Assembly (NCBI RefSeq): GCF_000430885.1
Contig: NZ_KE387266.1
Coordinates: forward strand, 68,797-132,796
Reading direction: 5' to 3'
DNA length: 64,000 nt
Source of the DNA: Desulfotruncus alcoholivorax DSM 16058
GTDB lineage: Bacteria; Bacillota; Desulfotomaculia; Desulfotomaculales; Desulfallaceae
Below, piece by piece: positions 24,805-33,708 of the stretch (positions within the stretch are counted from its first letter, which is position 1; the number at the start of each line of letters is the position of its first letter). The notes under the pieces are model-generated. The model saw nothing but the letters and a program-made list of their open reading frames with translations, did no database searches and had not been told where the DNA came from. A program made the position numbers and the translations under genes.

Positions 24805-25911
24805 TTGCGTTTTGTTGTGGCGGGTGGCGGAACCGGGGGGCATATTTACCCGGCGCTGGCCATTGCGCGTGGTCTAAAGCAGCGTTATCCCAATTGTAAA
24901 ATAATGTATATCGGCACCGGCCGGGGGCTTGAAGCTGATATCGTGCCCAAGGCGGGATACGAGTTTCACGCTGTTCGTGCCGTAGGTATCAAGCGCAGTT
25001 TGACCCTGCAGAATCTGAAAGTGCCGCTGGAGGCTCTGGCCGGCTACAGGGAATCTCGCAAGCTGATCCGGGGTTTTGCCCCCCGGGTTGTAATAGGCAC
25101 CGGAGGCTACGTTTGTGGTCCGGTGCTGCTTGCTGCGTCACGGCTGAAAATACCGACTTTAATTCATGAGCAGAACGCGCTGCCGGGGATTACCAACCGG
25201 ATTTTGTCCCGGGTGGTGGACCGGGTGGCGGTTACTTTTGAAGATTCCTTACGATATTTCCCGGGCCGGGCCAAGCCATACCTGACGGGACTGCCGGTTC
25301 GCCCGGAAATTCTTTCTGCAGACAGAGAAAAAGCCAGAGCAAAATTTGGTGTCGGTGCAGGGGAAATAATGGTGCTTTGTTTTGGCGGCAGCCAGGGCGC
25401 GCGCAGCATCAACCGGGCGGTAGCCGAAGCCATAGGCCCGCTTTCCGACCTGCCGGGTTTAAAATTGCTGCATGTAACCGGTAGCGGCCAGCACCGGGAG
25501 TTTTTACAAATGCTCCAATCAGTCGCCGGCCAAAGTGATCCGCCGGGCAATATCAACATTGTGCCGTATATGTACGATATGCCTGAAGCGCTTGCTGCCG
25601 CAGATTTGGTAATCAGCAGGGCCGGGGCGGCCACCCTGGCCGAAATAACAGCCAGGGGGCTGCCCTCTGTGCTGGTGCCTTTCCCATATGCTACCGGAAA
25701 TCACCAGGAATACAATGCCAGAGCGCTGGTTTCCAGAGGGGCGGCGGAAATGGTCAGGGATGCGGAACTTAATGGGACAACACTGGTTAATAAACTAAAA
25801 CAACTGTTGGATAGCCGCCAAAAGCTGGCGAAAATGGCAGAGGCCAGCCTCAGGCTGGGGAAGCCCGGAGCTTTAGCTGACATATTAGACGGGATAGCGG
25901 AACTTGTCTGA
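24805..25911 (+). CDS. murG: MurG, lipid II synthase (GlcNAc transferase)
   Basis: 368 residues. I chose TTG 24805 because the protein then starts MRFVVAGGGTGGHIYPALAIA, the conserved MurG N-terminus, with GAGGGGTGAAGG just upstream; GTG 24784 would add seven residues derived from the dispersed repeat. Other motifs: GTGGYVCGP, HEQNALPGITN, GGSQGARSIN, SRAGAATLAEI and PFPYATGNHQEYNA. It transfers GlcNAc from UDP-GlcNAc to lipid I at the inner membrane face. Confidence 0.95.
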   Translation: MRFVVAGGGTGGHIYPALAIARGLKQRYPNCKIMYIGTGRGLEADIVPKAGYEFHAVRAVGIKRSLTLQNLKVPLEALAGYRESRKLIRGFAPRVVIGTGGYVCGPVLLAASRLKIPTLIHEQNALPGITNRILSRVVDRVAVTFEDSLRYFPGRAKPYLTGLPVRPEILSADREKARAKFGVGAGEIMVLCFGGSQGARSINRAVAEAIGPLSDLPGLKLLHVTGSGQHREFLQMLQSVAGQSDPPGNINIVPYMYDMPEALAAADLVISRAGAATLAEITARGLPSVLVPFPYATGNHQEYNARALVSRGAAEMVRDAELNGTTLVNKLKQLLDSRQKLAKMAEASLRLGKPGALADILDGIAELV

Positions 25912-26067
25912 TAACGGTTCTGCTTTCAAATACAATACATTGGGACAAGCCATAGGTGGAAGCAGGTGCAAGTAACACCTTATTTGAATCAAGCATAATA
26001 TAAGGTATCTCTTTCTTCCGGCTTGTCGCACTTGCGCTGCCCGGTGCAGGAAGGAGCTGATTAGCGG

Positions 26068-27444
26068 GTGCAGGATATTCCAGATAAAGTTCATTTCATA
26101 GGTATTGGCGGCGCCGGCATGAGCGGTCTGGCCAGAGTGCTGCTTGACCTTGGGTTTGAAGTCAGTGGCTCGGATTTAAACACAAGCCCGGTTACAGAGC
26201 GGCTCGCAGCAGCCGGCGCCACTGTGTTTGAAGGCCACCACGGCCATAATGTCAGGGGTGCCGGCCTTGTAGTGGTATCCACTGCAATAAGCGGTGATAA
26301 CCCTGAACTAAAGGCAGCCGCTGAAAGCGGCATTCCGGTTATCCACAGGGCGGATTTGCTGGGCTTGCTCATGGAAAGGCAAAAGGGCTTGGCCGTGGCC
26401 GGCGCGCACGGTAAAACCACCACTACAGCCATGCTGGCGCTGGTCATGGAAAGATGCCACCAGGATCCCACTATATTAATCGGAGGTGAATTGACTGATG
26501 TTGGCGGAAACGCCAAACTTGGACGGGGAGAATATTTGGTGGCGGAAGCGGATGAAAGCGACCGGTCATTTTTAAGATTGCGCCCTTATCTGGCAATTGT
26601 TACAAACATTGAAGATGATCATTTGGATCATTACGGGTCGGTGGATGAGATTATTAAATCATTCAGCCATTTCCTGCAAAAGATACCGGCCGATGGTGCG
26701 GGGGTACTTTGTTTTGATGATGTCAATGTCCGGGATGTTGCCCCGGGTTGTGGCGGCACCGTAATATCATACGCTTTGGATAACCCGGAGGCTGATTATG
26801 TGCTGCGCGATATCAGGCTTGACTCCGCAGGGTCGGCCGGGGAAGTGTTCTTCCGGGGGCGGCGTCTGGGCCTTTTGGAACTGGTTGTGCCCGGCAGGCA
26901 CAACCTGGCCAACGCCCTGGCGGTTATTGCTGCCTGCCTTCGGCTGGGTTTGGAATTCGATGATGTTGCGGCTAGCTTGAAAGAGTTCAGGGGTGCAGGC
27001 AGGCGGTATCAATTCCACGGTTGCGAAAAAGGCGTCACCGTGGTAGACGATTACGCGCATCATCCAACGGAGATCGCGGCTACGCTGCGGGCAGCCCGGC
27101 AGGTTCATGCCGGTCGCGTAGTGGTTGTTTTTCAGCCGCACAGGTATACCAGGACTTCATTGTTGCACCGGCGGTTTGGGTCATGTTTTAAAGATGCGGA
27201 CCTGGTAATAATTAATGATATTTATAGTGCCGGCGAAAAACCTGTTGAAGGCGTATCAGCGCAGCTGATCGTTGACGCTGCGCGCGAATTTAAGGGGGAC
27301 GATATAATATTCCTTCCTTCAGCAAGGGATACGGTTGAATACTTGCTGGATAATTATCAAGCAGGCGACCTCGTATTAACAATGGGTGCCGGGGATGTAT
27401 GGAAGACAGGTCTGGCTTTGCTGGACCGTTTAAAGGAGAATTGA
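26068..27444 (+). CDS. murC: MurC, UDP-MurNAc:L-alanine ligase
   Basis: 458 residues from GTG 26068, with AAGGAG 11 bases upstream. HFIGIGGAGMSGLA at the N-terminus, ATP loop VAGAHGKTTTT, EADESDRSFL, TNIEDDHLDHYGS and DDYAHHPTEIAATL. It adds the first stem-peptide residue in the cytoplasm. The 156-base gap before it contains only a weak ACCTTAT/ATAAGGT hairpin (about 25977-26010). murB starts 2 bases after the stop. Confidence 0.96.
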   Translation: MQDIPDKVHFIGIGGAGMSGLARVLLDLGFEVSGSDLNTSPVTERLAAAGATVFEGHHGHNVRGAGLVVVSTAISGDNPELKAAAESGIPVIHRADLLGLLMERQKGLAVAGAHGKTTTTAMLALVMERCHQDPTILIGGELTDVGGNAKLGRGEYLVAEADESDRSFLRLRPYLAIVTNIEDDHLDHYGSVDEIIKSFSHFLQKIPADGAGVLCFDDVNVRDVAPGCGGTVISYALDNPEADYVLRDIRLDSAGSAGEVFFRGRRLGLLELVVPGRHNLANALAVIAACLRLGLEFDDVAASLKEFRGAGRRYQFHGCEKGVTVVDDYAHHPTEIAATLRAARQVHAGRVVVVFQPHRYTRTSLLHRRFGSCFKDADLVIINDIYSAGEKPVEGVSAQLIVDAAREFKGDDIIFLPSARDTVEYLLDNYQAGDLVLTMGAGDVWKTGLALLDRLKEN

Positions 27445-27445
27445 T

Positions 27446-28351
27446 GTGAGCTTCCCAGCCCAATTATTAAGCGAAAAAATTAAAGGCGAAGTCAGGTTCA
27501 ATGAGCCGATGAGTAAACACACCAGCTGGCACATCGGCGGTATGGCGGATATATTTGTTATGCCGAAGGATATTGCCGACTTGCGGGAGGCCCTCTCCTA
27601 CGCCAAACGTAGTGAATTGCCGGTTAGCATTATCGGTAACGGCACTAACCTTTTGGTTTCGGATTTTGGTATAAGGGGCATGGTGATTAAAATCGGGCCG
27701 GGGCTGTGTCAGATTGAGGTGCGAGGCGAGAGAATTCGGGCGGGAGCCGGTGTGCCCCTGCCCCGTCTTGCTGCTGTAGCCTTGCGCTCCAGTCTTTCAG
27801 GTTTTGAGTTCCTTGCCGGCATCCCGGGTACGGTGGGCGGCGCGCTGGTGATGAACGCCGGCGCCAACGGGTGCGCGGTGGGTGAAAGGGTCCGGCAGGT
27901 AACGGCCGTTGACCTCGAAGGTAAAGAAGTCCAGTTAAACAACCAGGAGCTGGAGTTTTCCTACCGCTACAGTTGCCTGGCCGGAAGAAAACTGGTCGTA
28001 GCGGAAGTAGAATTTGAAGGCATCCCCGGCGTCCCGGAAGCAATAAAAGCGAAGATGGACAGCTACCTTGAACGTCGAAGGAAGACCCAACCTCTTGAAT
28101 TCCCCAATGCCGGCAGTGTTTTTAAAAATCCTCCCGGTAATTCGGCGGGAAAACTGATTGAACAGTCCGGATGCAAGGGTATGCGGGAAGGGAATATCCA
28201 GGTCTCAATGTGCCACGCCAACTTCTTTGTCAATCTGGGTGGAGGGACTGCCGAGCAGGTCCTGACACTGGTGGAAAAAGTGCAGCAATGTGTTTTTGAA
28301 AAATTTGGCTGCAAACTTTTAATGGAGGTGCAAAAGCTGGGAGAGTTTTAG
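27446..28351 (+). CDS. murB: MurB, UDP-N-acetylenolpyruvoylglucosamine reductase
   Basis: 301 residues, GTG start. FAD-binding fold with NEPMSKHTSWHIGG, IIGNGTNLLVSD, GIPGTVGGALVMNAGANG and YRYSCL. The C-terminal NAGSVFKNPPGNSAGKLIEQ includes the catalytic Ser, and the sequence ends with the conserved HANFFVNLG, typical of type II MurB. It reduces the enolpyruvyl group with NADPH, giving UDP-MurNAc in the cytoplasm. Confidence 0.96.
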   Translation: MSFPAQLLSEKIKGEVRFNEPMSKHTSWHIGGMADIFVMPKDIADLREALSYAKRSELPVSIIGNGTNLLVSDFGIRGMVIKIGPGLCQIEVRGERIRAGAGVPLPRLAAVALRSSLSGFEFLAGIPGTVGGALVMNAGANGCAVGERVRQVTAVDLEGKEVQLNNQELEFSYRYSCLAGRKLVVAEVEFEGIPGVPEAIKAKMDSYLERRRKTQPLEFPNAGSVFKNPPGNSAGKLIEQSGCKGMREGNIQVSMCHANFFVNLGGGTAEQVLTLVEKVQQCVFEKFGCKLLMEVQKLGEF

Positions 28352-28365
28352 CGGAGGTGACACAA

Positions 28366-29619
28366 TTGCAAAGGTTTATGGTCGTTGGCGGAAACCGCCT
28401 GGTGGGCACAGTGCGCGCGAGCGGTTCCAAAAACGCCACGCTGCCCATTATGGCAGCCAGCTTGCTGCTGGACGGCCAGTGCATTATCAGGGGCATACCC
28501 CGCCTCAGGGATGTGGCGGTTATGCGCGATGTGCTGGTATATCTCGGGGCCGGCGTGGTCTGGGAAAAAGATACTATGTATATCGACGCCAGAAATGTCA
28601 GCTGCCAGGAAGTATCGGAAGATTTAATGAGACGCATGCGTGCTTCAAACCTGGTGCTGGGGCCGCTGGTCGGCAGGTTCAGGCAGGCCAGGATATCTTA
28701 CCCCGGGGGCTGCCAGATCGGTTCCCGCCCGATGAATCTCCACCTTAAAGGGCTGCAAGGTTTAGGTGCTACTATCACTGAGAAATTCGGTTACATTTCG
28801 GCAGAAGTCAAAAACCTGGTTGGCACCGAAATTTACCTTGACGTACCAAGCGTGGGAGCGACAGAAAACCTGATGATGGCTGCGGTTTACGCCAAGGGAA
28901 TAACAGTAATAAAAAATGCCGCGCGTGAACCGGAAATAACGGACCTGCAAAATTTTCTTAACCTGTTGGGTGCAAGGATAAACGGAGCAGGTACCGGTGT
29001 AATTAAAATTCAGGGTGTCGAGGGCCTGTATGGGGCTGAACATACCGTAATACCCGACCGGATTGAAGCCGGTACACACATGATTGCCGGGGCGATTACC
29101 GGCGGCGATGTGATTGTTGCAGATGTGATTCCTGAACATCTTGAGCCTGTTATCAATAAATTGCGTGAAGCCGGAGCCTTTGTAGAGGTGAAAGATAGTC
29201 AGGTTAGGGTGGCGGTGGATAAAAAATTAAAGGCGGTAGATATAAAGACAATGCCTTACCCCGGATTTCCCACCGATATGCAGCCCCAGTTCATGGCCCT
29301 GCTGACTATGTGCGAGGGAACCGGCATAATCACAGAGACAGTTTTTGAGAACAGGTATAAACACGTAATGGAAATGCGCCGCATGGGAGCGGACATCCGC
29401 CTGGAAGGCCAGACGGCGGTTGTAAGGGGTGTACCCGGTTTATCGGGGGCATGCGTGGAAGCCACCGACTTACGGGCCGGCGCGGCGCTGGTACTGGCGG
29501 CCATGGCGGCGGAAAACGGCTCCGTAATAGAACGTGTGGAGCATATAGATCGAGGTTACGAGAGGCTTGAAAATAAATATAACGCCCTGGGGGCGCGTAT
29601 CATTCGAGTGCACAATTAA
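28366..29619 (+). CDS. murA: MurA, UDP-N-acetylglucosamine 1-carboxyvinyltransferase
   Basis: 417 residues. I chose TTG 28366, five bases after a perfect GGAGGTGA; the GTG at 28357 lies inside that ribosome binding site. GSKNATLPIMAASLL near the start, and the catalytic loop PGGCQIGSRP with Cys116, the fosfomycin target. It performs the committed first step of peptidoglycan precursor synthesis. It is the last gene of this half of the dcw cluster: ftsQ, normally close by, appears only 32 kb downstream. Confidence 0.96.
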   Translation: MQRFMVVGGNRLVGTVRASGSKNATLPIMAASLLLDGQCIIRGIPRLRDVAVMRDVLVYLGAGVVWEKDTMYIDARNVSCQEVSEDLMRRMRASNLVLGPLVGRFRQARISYPGGCQIGSRPMNLHLKGLQGLGATITEKFGYISAEVKNLVGTEIYLDVPSVGATENLMMAAVYAKGITVIKNAAREPEITDLQNFLNLLGARINGAGTGVIKIQGVEGLYGAEHTVIPDRIEAGTHMIAGAITGGDVIVADVIPEHLEPVINKLREAGAFVEVKDSQVRVAVDKKLKAVDIKTMPYPGFPTDMQPQFMALLTMCEGTGIITETVFENRYKHVMEMRRMGADIRLEGQTAVVRGVPGLSGACVEATDLRAGAALVLAAMAAENGSVIERVEHIDRGYERLENKYNALGARIIRVHN

Positions 29620-29812
29620 TTGATTTTAATGTGGACTCTTTTTTGGTTTTATGGGGGACAAGTAGATCAATTACTGCCAGTCGCCCTCCCTTTTCATAAT
29701 TTCCCATAACAATCACACAAAATTACTTATTTTCTTAAGGTTATCTTAAGCTAAAGCAAATATAATTAAATCATCCGGTGCACCGAATATAACAGATGTA
29801 AGGAGGAATGAA

Positions 29813-30430
29813 ATGAAGACTAAAAAATGGCATATTGGCGCATTGTTATTGGCGGTGGTCATTTTGGCGGGTACTGTAACCTCGGCTTTTGCAGACTCTA
29901 CTCAAACAAAAAAACCGGATCCAAGCAACTTATACCAGAGTTTTGTGGCAAAATTCGCAGCGAATCTTGGTGTGAGCCAGGAGCAAGTGACAGCGGCCCT
30001 GGACAAAACAAAACAACAAATGCTTGACGAAGCCGTACAGCGGGGCCAATTAACCCGGGAGCAGGCTGATAAAATCGCCTCCGGTAAAGGTTTCGGTTTT
30101 GGTGAACTTGGTCCAGTCAAAAAAAGCGGTAATTTTTTTGCGAGAGAAGGCCGCAGCCTCGATAACATAGCAAATGTGCTGGGTATAACGGTTGACGAAC
30201 TTAAAACCGAGCTTCAGAATAAAAAAATGCAGGATATTGTTACAGCACACGGCCTGACTTTTGAAGAGTTCCAACAAAAAATGCTGCAAATTAAGAAGGA
30301 TGCAATTTCCCAGGCCGTAACAGACGGTAAATTAACACAGGAGCAAGCCGATAAAATCCTGCAAAATATGGAGAACAGACATAATAGAACTAATCAAACG
30401 GCTCCTGACAACACTGGCGATGACAATTAA
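29813..30430 (+). CDS. Secreted helical-repeat protein (205 aa)
   Basis: ATG with AAGGAGG upstream. Signal peptide with likely cleavage after SAFA (about residue 27). The mature protein holds two related helical units: LGVSQEQVTAAL...LDEAVQRGQLTREQADKI and LGITVDELKTEL...ISQAVTDGKLTQEQADKIL. The family is unnamed to me; such QLTxEQADKI repeats recur in exported Firmicute proteins of unknown role. The tail is Asn/Asp-rich. It stands alone, with a terminator 28 bases after the stop. Confidence 0.75.
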   Translation: MKTKKWHIGALLLAVVILAGTVTSAFADSTQTKKPDPSNLYQSFVAKFAANLGVSQEQVTAALDKTKQQMLDEAVQRGQLTREQADKIASGKGFGFGELGPVKKSGNFFAREGRSLDNIANVLGITVDELKTELQNKKMQDIVTAHGLTFEEFQQKMLQIKKDAISQAVTDGKLTQEQADKILQNMENRHNRTNQTAPDNTGDDN

Positions 30431-30457
30431 TTTGTAATTTAAGCGCCGGCCCTATGA

Positions 30458-30484
30458 CCCTGCCCAAGCGGCAGGGTTTTTAAT
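30458..30484 (+). terminator. Rho-independent terminator
   Basis: CCCTGCC (30458-30464) / GGCAGGG (30470-30476) with a five-base loop, then TTTTTAATTT. It ends the secreted-repeat-protein transcript. Its distal end touches the stop of the convergent gene at 30480. Confidence 0.8.
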
Positions 30485-30791
30485 TTAATTTTTTTATCTT
30501 CCGAGCAATTTCTTTTTCCAGTGTATTGATCAAGTTTTTAATATCTTCTCTTATAACTTCGTTTTCTTCCCGCTCTACATGGTTTTTTAAAAGGTCTATC
30601 AATTTTTCCAGCGACTCTATATGCATTTCGCAATATATAGTTAAATTGGCTACGTTGGTGACTATTGTATCCAGTTCATATTGCATTGAACTAAAATAGT
30701 CGCCCGCAATTCCGTATTCTTTGTCCATTTGCCATAAAGCTTGCTTGATGCGCTGAAGAATTATAAGTATGTGCTCCTTGGTGTTATGCAT
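30480..30791 (-). CDS. Hypothetical helical protein (103 aa)
   Basis: ATG 30791 with GGGAGAAT upstream. All-helical and charged (IESLEKLIDLLKNHVEREENEVIREDIKNLI), no signal peptide or membrane span. More AT-rich than the dcw genes around it. The stop of the next minus-strand gene upstream (30793) ends 1 base before this start, so the pair form one operon. No family recognised. Confidence 0.65.
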   Translation of the reverse strand: MHNTKEHILIILQRIKQALWQMDKEYGIAGDYFSSMQYELDTIVTNVANLTIYCEMHIESLEKLIDLLKNHVEREENEVIREDIKNLINTLEKEIARKIKKLN

Positions 30792-30792
30792 T

Positions 30793-31125
30793 TTATTCTC
30801 CCTGTTTTTTTAATACTATTAATTCATCAATAATTCTTTTGATAACCAACAAATCTTGGGTTACTTGCTTATCGTTGTTATTATTGTTTAATTCACTATT
30901 CAACAGATTGTTAATTATTTCAAGAGCGGAAGGACTAAGTTGCCCAAAAGCATTTATCATATTGCCCAAAGTGTTGGTTTCCTCACAGAGCTCCGCCAGG
31001 AGGTTATAAACCTTGGATACATCATCTTCCTTGACGATATTGGGATATTTGCACTCCATGTGATTCAGTCTGGACTCCACTTTATGAATTGAATTATAAA
31101 TGTTTATTAATATGTTGTTGTACAT
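30793..31125 (-). CDS. Hypothetical helical protein (110 aa)
   Basis: ATG 31125 with AGGATG upstream. Predicted helical, with an Asn-rich loop (LNNNNNDKQ). It shares size, AT-richness and helical character with its downstream partner at 30480, and the two may interact. Similarity between them is too weak to call duplication. Function unknown. Confidence 0.65.
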   Translation of the reverse strand: MYNNILINIYNSIHKVESRLNHMECKYPNIVKEDDVSKVYNLLAELCEETNTLGNMINAFGQLSPSALEIINNLLNSELNNNNNDKQVTQDLLVIKRIIDELIVLKKQGE

Positions 31126-31337
31126 ATATTACACATCCTATTAATTATTTAAAATTTAATTGTAAGAATTATACTATGCAAACATTTGTTTGTAAAGATA
31201 TAATATGAGCAGTTTTTGCCGGTGGGGCGATGCTGAGGTATATTTCATGGCGCAAAAACGTATAGAGTTGGAGGGATATATATTTTACCGGAGAATTTGT
31301 TTAATATCTCATCAATATCTTGAAGGAGTTGTAAAGC

Positions 31338-31994
31338 TTGTTTAAAGAAATCGAGAGCAAATTTTACGTCATTCTTTGTGTGTACATAACGGCACTGATG
31401 GTGGCCAATGTGGCTTCATCAAAGGTAATAACGCTATTTGGCCTTTTTGTTCCGGCCGGCTTTGTGGCCTATTCCCTGACGTTTTTGATGACCGACGCGG
31501 TGTCTGAGATATGGGGCAAGGACCGGGCCAAAAAGGTGGTAATACTTGGCCTGTATATGAATATCTTAATGGTTGCGCTTCTACAGATTAGCATTCACCT
31601 TCCGGCGGCACCGTTTTGGGCCAACCAGGAATCATATAAGTTAATTTTAAATGGTTCTATACGAATTGTTGGTGCAAGCCTGTCTGCCTACCTGGTATCT
31701 CAGTTTACAGATGTCTGGGCCTTCCTGGCGATAAAAAAACTGACCGGGGGGCGCTACTTATGGTTGAGGAATAACGGCTCAACATATTTATCCCAGGCCG
31801 TAGATACAATGATATTTATCACCCTGGCTTTTTACGGCTTGGTGCCCAATATTGCTCTGATTAACATGATTATAGCCCAATACGTAGTGAAGGTAGGCAT
31901 AACAATTATCAATACCCCGTTCTTTTATGCCCTGGTTTACTGGATCCGGGGCGGGTGTAAAGAGGAGGGCGGCTCAAATCTAATACATAATTAA
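31338..31994 (+). CDS. yhhQ: Queuosine precursor transporter (YhhQ/VUT family)
   Basis: 218 residues, TTG start with AAGGAGTTG upstream. About six membrane spans with family motifs: LMVANVASSKV, PAGFVAYSLTFLMTDAVSEIWG, FTDVWAFLAIKK and LSQAVDTMIFITLAF. YhhQ proteins import 7-deazaguanine precursors of queuosine. queC, for synthesis of the same precursor, lies convergently 28 bases downstream, which supports the assignment. The 212-base upstream gap contains a GTTTTTGC/GCAAAAAC hairpin (31215-31222/31252-31259) that could be regulatory; I could not match it to a known preQ1 riboswitch. Confidence 0.88.
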   Translation: MFKEIESKFYVILCVYITALMVANVASSKVITLFGLFVPAGFVAYSLTFLMTDAVSEIWGKDRAKKVVILGLYMNILMVALLQISIHLPAAPFWANQESYKLILNGSIRIVGASLSAYLVSQFTDVWAFLAIKKLTGGRYLWLRNNGSTYLSQAVDTMIFITLAFYGLVPNIALINMIIAQYVVKVGITIINTPFFYALVYWIRGGCKEEGGSNLIHN

Positions 31995-32022
31995 TATGTC
32001 GGGTCAAATTGCTTAAAACCGG

Positions 32023-32694
32023 TCAAGCGTATTCAATTGGGTCCTTCAGCCCGGCCCCGGTGAAACCTTTTAGCCTCAGCCGGCAGGAATCGCAGATCCC
32101 GCAGGCCTTTTCGCCACCATTATAGCAGCTTGTCGTCAAGTGCAGGGGCGCACCGTTTTTAACGCCTAATTTTACAATCTCAGCCTTGGTTAAAGAAAGA
32201 AGGGGTGCTTCAATAGTTATGGGGCAACCCTTTTGGGGGGCTGCCGCCCCAGTGTTGACCAATTCTTGAAAAGCCTGAATAAACTGCGGGCGGCAGTCCG
32301 GATATCCGGAATAATCCATGGCGTTGACCCCAATATAAATCTTTTCTGCTCTTATCGCCTCGGCATAGCCCACAGCCATCGAAAGGAAAACAGCATTTCT
32401 AAATGGTACATAAGTTACCGGGATTTCATTATCCATATCCCTGTTGGTTGGCACCTCAATTTCCCGGGAAGTAAGGGCGCTGGCGCCAATCTCCTTAAAA
32501 AACCTGATATCCAAGACCAAGTGATTTGTGCAGCCATAGTAATCAGCAACTTTTTTGGCCTGCTCAACCTCCCTGCTGTGGCGCTGGCCATAGGCGAAGG
32601 TGATGGGGTGGATCTCATAGCCTTCCTTGTCGGCCACTGACATGCAGACCGTGCTGTCCAGGCCGCCCGACAAAATTACAATTACCTTTTTCAT
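32023..32694 (-). CDS. queC: QueC, 7-cyano-7-deazaguanine synthase
   Basis: 223 residues, ATG with GGAGGAG upstream. The PP-loop ATPase signature ILSGGLDSTVC is at the N-terminus; FRNAVFLSMAVGYAE, GVNAMDYSGYPDCRP and the C-terminal zinc-binding CYNGGEKACGICDSCRLR (four Cys) complete the family pattern. It converts 7-carboxy-7-deazaguanine to preQ0 with ATP and ammonia. queD, queE and queF are not in the window. Confidence 0.95.
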   Translation of the reverse strand: MKKVIVILSGGLDSTVCMSVADKEGYEIHPITFAYGQRHSREVEQAKKVADYYGCTNHLVLDIRFFKEIGASALTSREIEVPTNRDMDNEIPVTYVPFRNAVFLSMAVGYAEAIRAEKIYIGVNAMDYSGYPDCRPQFIQAFQELVNTGAAAPQKGCPITIEAPLLSLTKAEIVKLGVKNGAPLHLTTSCYNGGEKACGICDSCRLRLKGFTGAGLKDPIEYA

Positions 32695-32916
32695 AGATCT
32701 CCTCCGGTTTTATATTACAAGCTTACTTTTCTAATTGTAATACTTAAAATTCAGTTTGGATAATTAAATTTCAGAAAAACAAGCTGTGGTTTTATGATCA
32801 ATAATGAATTTGACGGATAGCTCGGACAAACTGCTGTCAGCGGCTATTGCTACAATTAAAACGCACATATGCTGCTTGTCCAGTTAACCAATCAATAGAA
32901 ACGGAGGTTTGAAAAA

Positions 32917-33090
32917 ATGGCCGGAAGAAAAAGCAAGATCAGCCAAACCCGCAGTGCCCTATACACTGCGGCTAAGATCCTGGGTGACATTTCAGCAATA
33001 AGCAAAGGGCCGGGTGCCGTTGGTAAAAGAATTGCCAGAAGGGCGGCGGGCAAAGCAACAAGTAAACTGCTGGGCAAATTGTTCAAGTAA
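32917..33090 (+). CDS. Small strongly basic protein (57 aa)
   Basis: ATG 32917 with GGAGGT 8 bases upstream. 57 residues, rich in Lys, Arg, Ala and Gly (SKISQTRSALYTAAKILGD, GKRIARRAAGKATSKLLGKL), with a very high predicted charge, amphipathic helices and no acidic tail. A GCGGG/CCCGC hairpin follows the stop. The profile could suit a nucleic-acid-binding protein or a cationic membrane-active peptide; no family can be named. Confidence 0.65.
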   Translation: MAGRKSKISQTRSALYTAAKILGDISAISKGPGAVGKRIARRAAGKATSKLLGKLFK

Positions 33091-33180
33091 GGCGGGGTAA
33101 CCCGCTTGCTTGGTTTTGATTGACAACATATTGTCCGTAAGTATTGCTGAACTTTAATTATGTTAAGTAGGAGGACCAAA

Positions 33181-33516
33181 ATGCCCGACAGAACTACACA
33201 TATCCAGGAATTAAAAGATTTGGTGGCTTGTTTTGTGCAAGAGCGCAATTGGAACCGGTTTCATAGTTCCAAAAATTTGTCCATGTCAATAGCTATTGAA
33301 GCCGCGGAACTGATGGAGTTGTTTCAATGGGCCGATTCAAGTGACCTGGATGAAATACCGGTGGACAGAGTAAGAGAGGAATTGTCGGATGTAATAATTT
33401 ATTGCCTGTCTATGGCCAACGCTTTGGAGATAGATATTACAGATGCGGTAAGGGCTAAAGTAAGGTCAAACGCTCAAAAGTACCCGATTGACAGGTATAA
33501 AGGGAAATACAAATGA
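33181..33516 (+). CDS. MazG-like nucleotide pyrophosphohydrolase (dCTPase type)
   Basis: 111 residues. I chose ATG 33181 with AGGAGG 8 bases upstream; TTG 33160 would add seven residues. All-alpha NTP-PPase fold with the metal-binding helices IAIEAAELMELFQW (ExxE) and REELSDVIIYCLSMA (ExxD), as in RS21-C6/DCTPP1-like enzymes that hydrolyse dNTPs to dNMP plus pyrophosphate. A house-cleaning role is likely. Single-gene unit. Confidence 0.85.
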   Translation: MPDRTTHIQELKDLVACFVQERNWNRFHSSKNLSMSIAIEAAELMELFQWADSSDLDEIPVDRVREELSDVIIYCLSMANALEIDITDAVRAKVRSNAQKYPIDRYKGKYK

Positions 33517-33547
33517 TCATTACATGCAGGAATTTAGATAAATAAAG

Positions 33548-33703
33548 TTGAAAGCTTGGCCAATACTGGATTTGTTGATTTTAATTAAAATTGAAAAGGC
33601 CAAAATATACTGCGCCAGAAAACATTTTGCAGCAATAAGCAATAATTCCGTGCAGTATGACGTGGTTGACAGTTACCAGCGGCTTATGGAAATCGTGAAA
33701 TAG
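33548..33703 (+). CDS. Possible small protein (51 aa), weak
   Basis: TTG start without a clear ribosome binding site. A 51-residue helical frame (IEKAKIYCARKHFAAISNN, DSYQRLMEIVK) that faintly resembles a Spo0E-type layout but lacks SQELD. It may be a decayed gene. It lies in the 604-base stretch 33517-34120, which otherwise holds the doubtful frame at 33709 and two hairpins. Confidence 0.25.
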   Translation: MKAWPILDLLILIKIEKAKIYCARKHFAAISNNSVQYDVVDSYQRLMEIVK

Positions 33704-33708
33704 TTACA

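Noticed and set aside
25977-26010. ACCTTAT/ATAAGGT hairpin before murC
   Set aside because: Short AT-rich stem with no U-tract and no matching regulator; probably chance.
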